Source: Aliagarivorans marinus DSM 23064 (lineage in GTDB: Bacteria > Pseudomonadota > Gammaproteobacteria > Enterobacterales > Celerinatantimonadaceae). Taken from it: 47,539 nt of DNA. Within the stretch, counting starts at the first letter, position 1, and the number at the start of each line of letters is the position of its first letter. Both the position numbers and the translations under genes were made by a program. The stretch covers positions 1 to 47,539 of the forward strand of contig NZ_AUBY01000029.1 in NCBI RefSeq assembly GCF_000429485.1, given 5' to 3'. Under the pieces are notes generated by a model that worked only from the letters and a program-made list of their open reading frames with translations, had not been told where the DNA came from and ran no database searches. This document shows positions 16,650 through 25,640 of the stretch, piece by piece.

Positions 16650-17029
16650 CCACCGCGCTTACTCAAGGCTCGTATATAGGCAAAGATATTCTCCGCATCT
16701 TGCGGGCTGAGGATCGTTTTAAATGCCGGCATCCCTTGTTCAGGCTTGCCGCTGAGCACCACTTGGTGGATCAGGTAGGTATCGTTGGTCAGTGGGTTGC
16801 GTAGGGTTTGCACCAGGTTGGCCGGGGGGCTGAGTTGCTCGGTGGCCACCGGTCCCTTGCCTTGCGCATATTTGCCGTGGCAGCGCATGCAGTATTCAAG
16901 GTACAAATCTTTGCCAAGGGTGGGATTGCCGCCTTTGGCATCGACCAAGTTGATTGAGATAAACACAATGACCAGAATCGCAACGATGGTCATTAGCACG
17001 GTTGCAAAAGACTCTATCCCACTGTTCAA
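16646..17029 (-). CDS. Membrane-anchored c-type cytochrome
   Basis: A 127-residue protein with one N-terminal transmembrane segment (about residues 8-27) and a class I cytochrome c domain. The haem motif is CMRCH (about 47-51) and a likely distal methionine is in GMPAFKT. It should sit on the outside of the inner membrane and carry electrons. The start is a TTG with GGAGG six bases upstream. The stop codon lies inside the stop region of the convergent GH13 gene (16646-16649). It stands between phnS and phnT without an evident oxidase or dehydrogenase partner. Similar small monohaem cytochromes accept electrons from PQQ or flavin dehydrogenases, but no such gene is in the window. Confidence 0.85.
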   Translation of the reverse strand: MNSGIESFATVLMTIVAILVIVFISINLVDAKGGNPTLGKDLYLEYCMRCHGKYAQGKGPVATEQLSPPANLVQTLRNPLTNDTYLIHQVVLSGKPEQGMPAFKTILSPQDAENIFAYIRALSKRGG

Positions 17030-17336
17030 ACAGACCTCCAGAGAGCGCTATGCTGCCTTTACGTCTGGCTTTGAGCGTAGACCAGTGGCGGCTGTTCTTC
17101 CTAAGCTCAAGGCGTTTTCATGGCGCTGTTAACATTTCGCGCCTGCGGAAAAAGGATCATTTGACGATCGCGCGCTGTTGGGCTTATCCACTGAAGCGCT
17201 AAACGCCCACCGATTGCCTGCCTGCACTATCGTTGGCTGCTTTAAGGTTGCGATGAGATCTACACGTCGTCATCTTATTGCAATAGTTGCCCTCTACTCT
17301 TTGGACTATACCAATATTTAGGGCTGTTTCGCAGTT
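17030..17336. other. Intergenic region upstream of phnT
   Basis: These 307 bases between the divergent cytochrome and phnT genes hold no gene I can support. They contain the PhnR-type operator at 17302-17313. A weak Pho-like pair, TCGTCAT at 17267 with TTGCAAT 11 bases later, is less convincing than the one upstream of phnS. Confidence 0.4.
17302..17313. promoter_or_regulatory. Candidate PhnR operator upstream of phnT
   Basis: TGGACTATACCA, identical to the site upstream of phnW within the 14-base word TTTGGACTATACCA. It lies 23 bases before the phnT ATG. The repeat of an identical word at two phn promoters 4.9 kb apart is strong evidence for a shared regulator, most simply PhnR encoded at 20177. 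Confidence 0.65.
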
Positions 17337-18428
17337 ATGAGCACTTCTGAACATTATCTGGTGATTGACCGTCTGGCCAAGCAGTTTGGCCAGTTCACCG
17401 CACTCAAAGAGATTTCACTCCATATCGAGAAAGGCGAGTTTGTGTGCTTTCTTGGGCCATCGGGTTGCGGCAAAACCACCTTGCTGCGGGCGATAGCGGG
17501 TTTGGACCTGCCAAGTAGCGGCAAGATCACCCAAAACGGCGCGGATACCACCTTCCTGCCGCCGGAGAAGCGTGACTTCGGGATTGTGTTCCAGTCTTAC
17601 GCCCTATTCCCCAACCTGACAGTGCAAGAGAACATCGCGCTGGGGCTGAAAAATCAGGGCATGTCCACCCAAGATGCCTTGGGCAAGGTCGAGGAGTGGC
17701 TGGCGCTGATTGGCTTGCCGGGCTCGGGACATAAGTTCCCTAATCAGCTCTCTGGCGGTCAGCAGCAGCGAGTGGCTTTGGCGCGTGCTTTGGCCTTGTC
17801 GCCGGGCTTGTTGCTATTGGATGAGCCGCTTTCGGCGCTGGATGCCAAGGTGCGCACCCATTTGCGCGACGAGATCTGTCAGCTACAACGCAAGCTGGGC
17901 ATCACCACCATTATGGTGACTCACGACCAAGACGAAGCGCTCACCATGGCTGACCGTATCGTGGTGATGAACCACGGGGTGATTGAGCAGGTGGGGACCC
18001 CGCAGGAGATCTACCAGCAGCCGGCCAGCCGTTTTGTGGCCGAGTTTGTCGGCAAGATGAACTTTATCGAGAGCTCGGTGGTGGCAGAGCGCCAACTAAG
18101 AGTTGCTGAGTCTATCTTCGATTCGCCGGAGCTGAGTAACCATCAACCTGAAGTCGGTGAGCTGCTATCACTGGCGGTACGTCCTGAGCGCGTGCGTTTT
18201 GTGGACGCGTCAGAGCAAAGCCTGCCAGTGAAGGTCTGCTGCCAGGAGTTTATGGGAGCTTTCTATCGGGTCGAGTGCGAGCTGCTAAACGATAGCGAGG
18301 CTGAGCTGGTGATCGCCGATATCGGCATTGAGGCGCACACCAAGCTGGCGTTGCAAGATGGTGATATTCGCCATATCGATATCAGCAGCTGCGGCATGCT
18401 GGCCTATCCGTCGGCGCTAGCCAGTTAG
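17337..18428 (+). CDS. phnT: AEP ABC transporter, ATP-binding protein
   Basis: A 363-residue ABC ATPase that powers AEP import on the cytoplasmic face. The motifs are complete: Walker A GPSGCGKTT (about 42-50), the Q-loop in VFQSYALFPNLTV, signature LSGGQQQR (about 138-145), Walker B LLLLDEPLSALD, and switch histidine VTHDQDEA. The C-terminal 100 residues form a TOBE-like regulatory domain as in the spermidine/iron/AEP subfamily. It begins a plus-strand operon phnT-phnU-phnR with 9 nt to phnU. No strong ribosome site precedes the ATG. Confidence 0.92.
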   Translation: MSTSEHYLVIDRLAKQFGQFTALKEISLHIEKGEFVCFLGPSGCGKTTLLRAIAGLDLPSSGKITQNGADTTFLPPEKRDFGIVFQSYALFPNLTVQENIALGLKNQGMSTQDALGKVEEWLALIGLPGSGHKFPNQLSGGQQQRVALARALALSPGLLLLDEPLSALDAKVRTHLRDEICQLQRKLGITTIMVTHDQDEALTMADRIVVMNHGVIEQVGTPQEIYQQPASRFVAEFVGKMNFIESSVVAERQLRVAESIFDSPELSNHQPEVGELLSLAVRPERVRFVDASEQSLPVKVCCQEFMGAFYRVECELLNDSEAELVIADIGIEAHTKLALQDGDIRHIDISSCGMLAYPSALAS

Positions 18429-18437
18429 GAGAGCACA

Positions 18438-20162
18438 ATGACCACCTTAACCATGTCCAATACCGGCGGCTCTTGGCTCGAACAGCTACTGCGCCGACGT
18501 GAACGCTTGAGTCGCGACAACCTGTTGCTCGGCGGTTTGCTGGTGCTGCTGTGTGGCTTTATGGCGATGTTTGTGGCGCTGCCGCTGTGGGCGATGTTCA
18601 GTAAAAGCCTGCAGAACCGCAGTGGCGAGTTTGTTGGCCTGGAAAACTTTGCCAACTACTTCGCCTCTCCCGCGCTGTGGCAGTCGCTAACCAACACCCT
18701 GACGCTGGGGCTGCTAGTGACTGCGATTGTCACCACCTTAGCGTTTACCTACGCCTATGCGCTGACCCGCTCGTGCATGCCGCTAAAAGGCCTGTTTCAG
18801 GTACTGGGTACCGCGCCGATTCTGGCGCCCTCGCTGCTACCGGCGATTAGCCTGATCTTCTTGTTCGGTAACCAAGGGGTGGCCCGTGAGCTACTTGGCG
18901 GCAACTCGGTCTACGGCCTGGTGGGCATCGCCATGGGCTTGGTGTTTTGGACCTTTCCCCATGCGCTGATGATCTTGAACACCTCGCTGCGCACCTCGGA
19001 TGCACGCCTGTACGAAGCGGCCAAGGCGCTGAAAACCTCACCCTTTAAAACCTTTATGATTGTCACGCTGCCAGCGGCCAAATACGGCCTGATCAGCACG
19101 CTGATTGTGGTGTTCACGCTAGTGGTCTGCGATTTTGGTGTGCCCAAGGTGATTGGCGGCAGCTACAACGTGCTGGCCACCGATATCTTCAAGCAAGTGG
19201 TGGGGCAGCAAAACTTCTCCATGGGCGCGGTCACCAGTATTTTGCTGTTGGTGCCTGCTTTGCTAGCCTTTGTGGCCGACCGCTGGGTGCAGAAAAAGCA
19301 GAAGAGCCTGTTCGATACCCGCTCGGTGGCCTATCAGCCAGAACCCAACAAGCTGCGCGATGGTCTGTGCTTGCTCTACTGTGGCGTCATCTCGCTAGCG
19401 GTATTAGTGGTGCTGGGCATGGCGGTGTATGGCTCCTTGGTCACCTTCTGGCCGTGGAACAAGACGCTAACCCTGAATAACTACAACTTCGCTGAGATGA
19501 GCACCTACGGCTGGTCGCCGTATTTTAACTCGCTACGCTTAGGTGGCTGGACCGCGCTGTTTGGCACCATCATCATCTTTATCGGTGCCTATGCGATTGA
19601 AAAAGGCCGCTCTTACGCGCCGATGCGTCAGGCGCTGCAGATGTTCTCGGTGGTGCCGATGGCGGTGCCGGGGATGGTGCTGGGCTTGGGCTATATCTTC
19701 TTCTTTAACGACCCGGCAAATCCGCTCAATGTGATGTATGGCACTATGGCGTTCTTGGTGGTCAATACGGTGGTGCACTACTACACCGTGGGGCATATGA
19801 CCGCGCTGGCGGCGCTGAAGCAGCTACCAGCAGAAATTGAGGCCACTGCCGCGTCGGTGAAGCTGCCCCAGTACAAGCTGTTTTTCAAGGTGACGGTACC
19901 GGTGTGCCTGCCGGCGATTTTGGACATTGCCGCCTACATGTTTGTCAATGCACTGACAACCACCTCAGCAGTTGTGTTTTTGTATGCAACCGATACTATT
20001 CCTGCTTCAGTGTCGGTGTTGAACATGGACGATGCCGGTCAAACCGGTGCTGCCGCCGCGATGGCGGTGATGATTATGCTCTCGGCGGCTGCGGCGAAGT
20101 TGCTGCATATGCTGATAGCGAAGTTGCTGGAAGGCAAAACCCAAGGCTGGCGTAAGCGTTAA
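18438..20162 (+). CDS. phnU: AEP ABC transporter, fused two-part permease
   Basis: A 574-residue inner-membrane permease with two tandem BinA-type (binding-protein-dependent transport) domains, roughly residues 70-280 and 350-560, each with about six membrane segments. The first carries an EAA loop near LYEAAKALKTSPFKTF and the second one near IEATAASVKLPQYKLF, both contact points for the ATPase. A single fused permease is characteristic of the PhnS2-T2-U2 (AepXVW) type AEP importer, whereas the Salmonella type has separate PhnU and PhnV. TAGGAGAG lies just before the ATG. It ends 14 bases before the phnR start. Confidence 0.92.
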   Translation: MTTLTMSNTGGSWLEQLLRRRERLSRDNLLLGGLLVLLCGFMAMFVALPLWAMFSKSLQNRSGEFVGLENFANYFASPALWQSLTNTLTLGLLVTAIVTTLAFTYAYALTRSCMPLKGLFQVLGTAPILAPSLLPAISLIFLFGNQGVARELLGGNSVYGLVGIAMGLVFWTFPHALMILNTSLRTSDARLYEAAKALKTSPFKTFMIVTLPAAKYGLISTLIVVFTLVVCDFGVPKVIGGSYNVLATDIFKQVVGQQNFSMGAVTSILLLVPALLAFVADRWVQKKQKSLFDTRSVAYQPEPNKLRDGLCLLYCGVISLAVLVVLGMAVYGSLVTFWPWNKTLTLNNYNFAEMSTYGWSPYFNSLRLGGWTALFGTIIIFIGAYAIEKGRSYAPMRQALQMFSVVPMAVPGMVLGLGYIFFFNDPANPLNVMYGTMAFLVVNTVVHYYTVGHMTALAALKQLPAEIEATAASVKLPQYKLFFKVTVPVCLPAILDIAAYMFVNALTTTSAVVFLYATDTIPASVSVLNMDDAGQTGAAAAMAVMIMLSAAAAKLLHMLIAKLLEGKTQGWRKR

Positions 20163-20176
20163 CACAGGAAAGCAAG

Positions 20177-20884
20177 TTGCAATATCTAAAAATCAAAGAT
20201 GCCATTGTCGAGCAGATCGAAGACGGCATGCTCACCGCTCGCCAAAAACTGCCCGCTGAACGTAAGTTGGCGGAGGCCTTCGATACCACTCGGGTCACCC
20301 TGCGTGAGGCCTTGTCGATGCTCGAAGCCGAAGGGCGGGTTTATCGGGAAGACCGTCGCGGTTGGTTTGTATCACCCGAGCCGATGTCTTACGACCCAAC
20401 CCAAACGCTCAACTTCACCAATATGGCCTTGGCGCAGCAGCGCCAGCCGCGCACCGAGCTGCTAGCCGCCAAGCAGGTATTGGCGAGCAAGCATGCAGCC
20501 AAGAAGCTCGAGCTACCGCCGTTCTCTGACATATACCGGGTTGACCGGGTGCGTTACCTCGAAGAGCGGCCGGTGCTGTACGTGACCAACTTTATCCGCG
20601 CTGAGCTATTCCCGGATCTGCTAAAGCGCGATTGCTCACGAAACTCGCTGACCGATATCTATCGCGAGCACTATGGCGTGGAATACCAGCGTATTCGCTA
20701 TCGCATCACCACCAGCTCCTTACAAGGCGAGATCGCACAGGCGCTACGGGCCACCGCGGGCACGCCGGCGATGGTGGTGGAGCGTATCAACTACAGCCAG
20801 ACCGGCGAGCTGATCGATTGCGATATCGAATACTGGCGTCACGATGCCATCACCATCGACTCCATTGCTGAGTTAAGCGCTTAA
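20177..20884 (+). CDS. phnR: GntR-family (UTRA) regulator of the AEP genes
   Basis: A 235-residue GntR/HutC-subfamily regulator. The N-terminal winged helix (residues 1-65) has LPAERKLAEAFDTTRVTLRE and the following wing; the C-terminal UTRA ligand domain (about 80-230) ends in EYWRHDAITID. PhnR proteins of this type bind AEP or a catabolite and control phosphonate genes. The start is a TTG with AGGAAAG seven bases upstream; the fold begins immediately after it. It is the third gene of phnT-phnU-phnR. Three near-identical TGGTATAGTCCA-like palindromes upstream of phnW, phnS and phnT are its likely operators; whether it represses or activates cannot be told from the sequence. Confidence 0.9.
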   Translation: MQYLKIKDAIVEQIEDGMLTARQKLPAERKLAEAFDTTRVTLREALSMLEAEGRVYREDRRGWFVSPEPMSYDPTQTLNFTNMALAQQRQPRTELLAAKQVLASKHAAKKLELPPFSDIYRVDRVRYLEERPVLYVTNFIRAELFPDLLKRDCSRNSLTDIYREHYGVEYQRIRYRITTSSLQGEIAQALRATAGTPAMVVERINYSQTGELIDCDIEYWRHDAITIDSIAELSA

Positions 20885-20930
20885 GGTTTTCTTTCTCTGA
20901 TGGGTCCAGTCGGGCCCATGTGGTACCGCT

Positions 20931-21833
20931 ATGTCTTTTTTTGCCGCTGCCTTAGTGGTGTTCTCCGCGTTATTGCATGCCGGATGGAACCTGCTGGGTA
21001 AATCCAATCAAGGTGGGGTGATCGCTTACGCCCTGTTAGCCGCTCTCGCCGGCTTTGCCTTATTGAGCCCCTTTATCGCGTGGTATCTATTGGTGCTGGA
21101 TATCACTGCCGTGCCGATGACCTTTTGGGCCTTACTCGGCGTAAGTGGCCTGTCACAGGCTATCTATATTGCCGGTTTAGGCATGGCCTACAAGCAGGCT
21201 GACATTGGCTTGGTCTATCCGGTGGCGCGCGCCATGCCGGTGCTGCTGGTGGGCATGGTTACTGCACTGCTGGGGCAGCATCTAGGCAGCGTTGCGTGGT
21301 TGGGCTTTGGGCTGATTACTGTTGGCTGCGTACTGGTACCGCTGCAGCGTTTTAGCCAGATCCGGCTCTCCGCCTACCTGAACGGTGGCATGCTTTGGGC
21401 GATTGTTGCCGCGTTGGGGACGGTCGGCTACTCAGTGGCCGATAAGCTGGCGCTGGATGTGCTCGGTGGGCTGCCTGCCAGCCACTTTGCTGATTGGCAG
21501 CATGCGCTGTTCTACGTGGGCATCCAGTTTGGGGCGATGGCTCTGCCGCTGGCGATAATGTTGGTATGTTTGGGTACTGATAACGGTTTTGTCGCTGCCT
21601 GGCGCTGTCGCCGAGCCGCAGCATTGACCGGATGGATGATGGCCGCCACCTATGGCATCGTGCTATACGCCATGACCATGGTAGAGAACGTCAGCTATGT
21701 GGTGGCGCTGCGCCAGATCAGTATTGTGTTTGGATTGGTGCTAGGCGTTTGGGTGCTGAACGAGCGCTGGTATCACACCCGTGGTGTCGGCGTGCTGCTG
21801 ATCATCGGTGGCTTGGTGCTGGCACTCAGCTAA
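20931..21833 (+). CDS. EamA/DMT-superfamily transporter
   Basis: A 300-residue inner-membrane protein with about ten hydrophobic segments and two EamA repeats (roughly 1-140 and 150-300), beginning FFAAALVVFSALLHAGWNLL as in many members. DMT proteins export or import small metabolites such as amino acids; the substrate is unknown. It starts 46 bases after phnR in the same direction, with an imperfect hairpin ATGGGTCC/GGGCCCAT at about 20899-20918 but no T run between, so it may be read from the phn operon. A role in moving alanine or an AEP-derived compound is only a guess. Confidence 0.85.
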   Translation: MSFFAAALVVFSALLHAGWNLLGKSNQGGVIAYALLAALAGFALLSPFIAWYLLVLDITAVPMTFWALLGVSGLSQAIYIAGLGMAYKQADIGLVYPVARAMPVLLVGMVTALLGQHLGSVAWLGFGLITVGCVLVPLQRFSQIRLSAYLNGGMLWAIVAALGTVGYSVADKLALDVLGGLPASHFADWQHALFYVGIQFGAMALPLAIMLVCLGTDNGFVAAWRCRRAAALTGWMMAATYGIVLYAMTMVENVSYVVALRQISIVFGLVLGVWVLNERWYHTRGVGVLLIIGGLVLALS

Positions 21834-21858
21834 TTACCTGTTGCTTGAGTTTGGGCAC

Positions 21859-21885
21859 AAAAAAGCGCCAATCAAGGATTGGCGC
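21859..21885 (-). terminator. Terminator of the Yip1-like gene
   Basis: Stem GCGCCAATC / GATTGGCGC with a three-base loop. On the minus strand it is followed by TTTTTT, so it ends transcription of the gene at 21927-22523; it may also stop read-through from EamA. Confidence 0.85.
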
Positions 21886-21926
21886 GAATTGCACTTACAT
21901 TACTAGGATGTGTTGCGAGAAAAGCG

Positions 21927-22523
21927 TTAATTGGTGAAGACTGGCCCTGTGCCCGTTGACCACAAGATCACGGTGGAAATCATAATGCACACCAGCATCA
22001 CCAAGCCCACGGTGACCAAGCTGCTGGCATAGATAAAGCCGCGCTCCTCAGGGATGTGCATAATAATCGGCACTCCGGTGTAGAGCAGGTAGACCGCATA
22101 AGCCACACCCACCAGACCGGCCAACATCACAAACCATGGTTCCGGATACAAAGTGGCAAAGCCCACCATAAACAGCGGCGTCGCCACATAGGCGGACAGC
22201 TCCAGAGTTTGCTGATAGGTGGTATCGGCATTAAAGGTTTTAGCCATCCACAGCGCCGCATAGGCCAGACTCATTACGCCGATGGTGAGTGCGCCGTACA
22301 TCGCAACCGACATATACAGTGCGCTGCCTGCGGTTAAGTAGAAGCGGTTATCACCGACATGCCAGCCGATGTGAACGGTAGAAAAGTAGCTGCAGATGGC
22401 GGGAATAAGTGCCACCAGCAACAGGTGTAACAGACTGGCACCGATGCCCTCGTGGTGCTGATCGATGTCCTTCCATTCTTCTTTTGTATGTGAAGCGAGT
22501 CCCCAAACATGACTAAAAAGCAT
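21927..22523 (-). CDS. Yip1-family membrane protein
   Basis: A 198-residue protein with about five membrane-spanning segments and the opening HVWGLASHTKEEWKDI, which marks bacterial Yip1/DUF1282-type proteins. The ATG at 22523 was chosen because GAGGGA lies six bases upstream; an in-frame TTG 18 bases earlier has no such site. The family is common in gammaproteobacteria, often with no known function. It is monocistronic, with its own terminator. Confidence 0.85.
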   Translation of the reverse strand: MLFSHVWGLASHTKEEWKDIDQHHEGIGASLLHLLLVALIPAICSYFSTVHIGWHVGDNRFYLTAGSALYMSVAMYGALTIGVMSLAYAALWMAKTFNADTTYQQTLELSAYVATPLFMVGFATLYPEPWFVMLAGLVGVAYAVYLLYTGVPIIMHIPEERGFIYASSLVTVGLVMLVCIMISTVILWSTGTGPVFTN

Positions 22524-22718
22524 TGCTGATCCCTCAATCAAAAGTTAACAACTGTGTAACATCGTTTATCTAGTAATGAACGAGGAATGCGGGGGAGTCA
22601 AGCCTGTAGAGCGGAACTTTTTATGGCACGTGGTTGTTGTCTGAGGCGGTTAATCGCTTAATAAACAAACGATTAAGTGAATGGCAGGGCCTAATCGGCG
22701 GCGCTGCCACAACACAGT

Positions 22719-23462
22719 TTATTGAGCTTGATCAAGCTCCAGTTGCTCGCCATTAGCAGTTAACACGATGGCCTCAGGGGTGACTTTAAGCACGCTGCTT
22801 TGGCTGTACCAGTCGCCCAGAACGATGCGCTGGCCGTGCTTACCGTTGTCGCGTGGGTGGAACGCCGGGCGATGGGTGTGGCCGTGGATCATGTAGTCGA
22901 GCTTCATGCGGAAGAAGCGCTGTTCCACCTCGTCGGCATTCACATCCATGATTTCGAAGGTTTTTCCCTTCTTGGAGCGTTTGCTGTTACTGCGAATGCG
23001 CTCGGCGATCTTCTCGCGCACAAACAGCGGCATAAGTAAAAACAGCCGACGTAGCCAGGGGCTTTGGGTTTTACGGCGATACTCTTGGTACTGCACATCG
23101 TCGGTACAGAGGGTGTCACCGTGTAGGATCAGCACCTTTTTGCCGTATAAGTTAAGCAGGTGCTCTTCTTCGAGCAGCACCATGCCACAGGCCTTGGCGT
23201 AGCGCTTGCCCAACATAAAGTCGCGGTTGCCATGGATGTAATAGCAATCTACACCTTGCTGGCTCAGTGCTTTGAGCTTGTCGGCCACATCGCGGGTGAG
23301 GGCGGAGGTGTCATCATCGCCAATCCAGTATTCGAACAGATCGCCGAGGATGTAGAGGGCGTCTGCGCCGGGGGCGTCCTTGCTGAGAAATTCCAGAAAT
23401 GCCCCGACGATGTCGGGGCGTTCCTCACTCAGATGGAGATCGGAAATAAAGTAACTGTGCAC
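22719..23462 (-). CDS. lpxH: UDP-2,3-diacylglucosamine diphosphatase
   Basis: A 247-residue calcineurin-like metallophosphoesterase that hydrolyses UDP-2,3-diacylglucosamine to lipid X and UMP in lipid A synthesis, at the inner face of the cytoplasmic membrane. It has ISDLHL at the N-terminus, LGDLFEYWIGDDD, the GNRDF motif and a late GHTH, supplying the dinuclear metal ligands. The start is a GTG three bases past the ppiB stop with no strong ribosome site, suggesting coupling with ppiB. The ppiB-lpxH pair next to divergent cysS is a common gammaproteobacterial arrangement. Confidence 0.95.
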   Translation of the reverse strand: MHSYFISDLHLSEERPDIVGAFLEFLSKDAPGADALYILGDLFEYWIGDDDTSALTRDVADKLKALSQQGVDCYYIHGNRDFMLGKRYAKACGMVLLEEEHLLNLYGKKVLILHGDTLCTDDVQYQEYRRKTQSPWLRRLFLLMPLFVREKIAERIRSNSKRSKKGKTFEIMDVNADEVEQRFFRMKLDYMIHGHTHRPAFHPRDNGKHGQRIVLGDWYSQSSVLKVTPEAIVLTANGEQLELDQAQ

Positions 23463-23465
23463 GGC

Positions 23466-23963
23466 TTAGTCGGCAACGGTCACTGATTCGATCACGATCT
23501 CTTCCAGTGGTACGTCTTGGTGAACGTAACCAAAGTTGCCGGTGGCGACGCCTTTGATCTTGTTCACAACGTCCATGCCTTCGGTCACTTTACCGAATAC
23601 ACAGTAGCCCCAGCCTTCGGTGGTTTCTGCTTTGAAATCCAGGAAGGTGTTGTTGTTCACGTTGATGAAGAACTGGGCAGACGCTGAATGCGGGTCCATG
23701 GTACGCGCCATAGCGATGGTGCCAGTCTCGTTAGACAGGCCATTGTTGGCTTCGTTTTTAATCGGAGCGCGGGTCTCTTTCTCTTCCATACCAGAGGCCA
23801 TGCCGCCGCCCTGAACCATAAAGCCATCGATTACGCGGTGGAAGATGGTGCCGTTGTAGAAACCATCGCGCGCGTAGGTCAAAAAGTTAGCCGCGGTTTC
23901 TGGCGCTTTTTCAGCGTCCAGGCTTAGGGTGATGTCGCCCATGTTGGTGTGTAGAGTAACCAT
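23466..23963 (-). CDS. ppiB: Cyclophilin-type peptidyl-prolyl isomerase
   Basis: A 165-residue cytoplasmic cyclophilin that catalyses cis-trans isomerisation of prolyl bonds. The active-site features are visible: [13 protein letters not shown] with the catalytic arginine, [17 protein letters not shown], and the [13 protein letters not shown] segment. There is no signal peptide, which separates it from the periplasmic PpiA. AAGGAAA lies before the ATG. First gene of ppiB-lpxH and divergent from cysS, with 141 bp between the two starts. Confidence 0.95.
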   Translation of the reverse strand: MVTLHTNMGDITLSLDAEKAPETAANFLTYARDGFYNGTIFHRVIDGFMVQGGGMASGMEEKETRAPIKNEANNGLSNETGTIAMARTMDPHSASAQFFINVNNNTFLDFKAETTEGWGYCVFGKVTEGMDVVNKIKGVATGNFGYVHQDVPLEEIVIESVTVAD

Positions 23964-24104
23964 CGTGTTTCCTTAAACAGTCTGTTTGTCGTTGAGCCCC
24001 GATTCTAAACGCATCCACCGAGGAAATCAGCTGTTTATTCCGATACACGGTGCTAGAATACGGGCCTTTATATCAGTACTAATCAGTAATCAGGAAGCTT
24101 GTCG

Positions 24105-25487
24105 ATGTTGCAAATCTACAACACTCTCACCCGTAAGAAAGAAGTGTTTAAACCTTTAGTTGAAGGAAAGGTGGGAATGTATGTCTGTGGTGTCACCATC
24201 TACGATTACTGTCACATCGGCCATGCCCGCACCTTCGTCTCATTTGATACCGTAGCCCGCTACCTGCGTTGGTCTGGCTACGACTTGACCTATGTGCGCA
24301 ACATCACCGATGTTGACGACAAGATCATCAAACGCGCTGCCGAAAACAACGAGAGCTGCGATGCACTCACCGAGCGCTTCACCAAGGCGATGCACCAAGA
24401 TTTCGATGCGCTGAATATGATTCGCCCCGACATCGAGCCTACCGTGACCACCCATATGGATGAAATCATCGAGATCATCCAGAAGCTGGTGGACAAGGGC
24501 TACGCTTACCAAGCAGACAACGGCGACGTGTTATTTGAAGTAAGCAAGTACGACGAATACGGCAAGCTGAGCCAGCAAAACCTCGAGATGCTGCAAGCCG
24601 GTGCCCGTGTCGAAGTCGAGCAAGACAAGCGCGATCCACTGGACTTTGTGTTGTGGAAGCAAGCTAAGCCGGGTGAGCCAGAGTGGGACAGCCCATGGGG
24701 CAAAGGTCGCCCGGGTTGGCACATCGAGTGTTCAGCGATGAACATGAAGCACTTGGGCGATGTGTTCGACATCCACGGCGGTGGCTCGGATCTGGCCTTC
24801 CCGCACCACGAGAACGAAGTGGCGCAGAGCTGCTGTGCCCACGACACCAACTACGTGAACTACTGGATGCACTCCGGTATGGTGCAGGTGAACAAAGAGA
24901 AGATGTCCAAGTCCTTGAACAACTTCTTCACCATCCGCGATGTCTTGGAAGTGTACGACGCGGAAACCGTGCGCTACTTCCTGCTGTCGGGCCACTACCG
25001 TAGCCAGCTGAACTACTCAGAAGACAATCTCAAGCAGAGCCGTGCATCCTTGGAGCGCCTGTACACTTCCTTGCGTGATGTAGCGCCTCAGCCGGTATCC
25101 GATGAGCTGGCCGCGCCTTACCGCGAGCAGTTCAAGCAGGCGATGGACGATGACTTCAACACGCCAGAAGCCTTCCCGGTATTCTTCGAGCTGGCCAAAG
25201 AGATTAACCGCCTGAAGAGCGAAGATGCGGCCAAGGCTGGCGAGTATGCACAGCTACTGTTGGAGCTAACTGCAGTACTGGGTATCTGTCAGCAAGAGCC
25301 TGCCAGCTTTTTGCAAGGCGACCAAGGTGGCGATGAAGCGGCCGAGATCGAAGCGCTGATTAAAGCCCGCAACGAAGCTCGCGCAGCTAAAGACTGGGCA
25401 GCGGCCGATGCCGCGCGTGATGCTCTGAACGCGCTGAACGTGGTGCTGGAAGATGGCCCACAGGGGACCACTTGGCGCAAAGCCTAG
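24105..25487 (+). CDS. cysS: Cysteinyl-tRNA synthetase
   Basis: A 460-residue class I aminoacyl-tRNA synthetase that charges tRNA-Cys. It has the HIGH motif (CHIGHARTF, residues 37-40), the KMSKS loop (266-270), and zinc ligands including C28 in YVCGVT and the conserved Cys/His/Glu in IECSAMN and HHENEVAQS. Length and motif positions match the E. coli enzyme (461 aa). The ATG at 24105 was chosen because AGGAAG lies about seven bases upstream; an in-frame TTG six bases earlier is poorly placed. A -10-like TAGAAT is at 24054-24059. A strong terminator follows. Confidence 0.97.
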   Translation: MLQIYNTLTRKKEVFKPLVEGKVGMYVCGVTIYDYCHIGHARTFVSFDTVARYLRWSGYDLTYVRNITDVDDKIIKRAAENNESCDALTERFTKAMHQDFDALNMIRPDIEPTVTTHMDEIIEIIQKLVDKGYAYQADNGDVLFEVSKYDEYGKLSQQNLEMLQAGARVEVEQDKRDPLDFVLWKQAKPGEPEWDSPWGKGRPGWHIECSAMNMKHLGDVFDIHGGGSDLAFPHHENEVAQSCCAHDTNYVNYWMHSGMVQVNKEKMSKSLNNFFTIRDVLEVYDAETVRYFLLSGHYRSQLNYSEDNLKQSRASLERLYTSLRDVAPQPVSDELAAPYREQFKQAMDDDFNTPEAFPVFFELAKEINRLKSEDAAKAGEYAQLLLELTAVLGICQQEPASFLQGDQGGDEAAEIEALIKARNEARAAKDWAAADAARDALNALNVVLEDGPQGTTWRKA

Positions 25488-25514
25488 GCACTCGCTGCTA
25501 TTGTAAGTAATCGA

Positions 25515-25542
25515 AAAAGCCACAACCTCGGTTGTGGCTTTT
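25515..25542 (+). terminator. Rho-independent terminator after cysS
   Basis: Stem GCCACAAC / GTTGTGGC with loop CTCG, flanked by A's on the left and TTTTGTTT on the right. Confidence 0.9.
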
Positions 25543-25568
25543 GTTTATCTAGATGAATTAAGCTGTTA

Positions 25569-25603
25569 GCTTCGGGCTTCGGGCTTCGGGCTTCGGGCTT
25601 CGG
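25569..25603. repeat. Heptamer tandem repeat, five copies of GCTTCGG
   Basis: Five perfect copies of GCTTCGG, plus a partial sixth (GCTC), lie between the cysS terminator and the DUF2868 gene, ending 37 bases before its TTG start. Such repeats change copy number by slipped-strand mispairing. Confidence 0.9.
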
Positions 25604-25640
25604 GCTCATTATTGTTGTGGTGGTCTAGTAAGGGGAAGAT

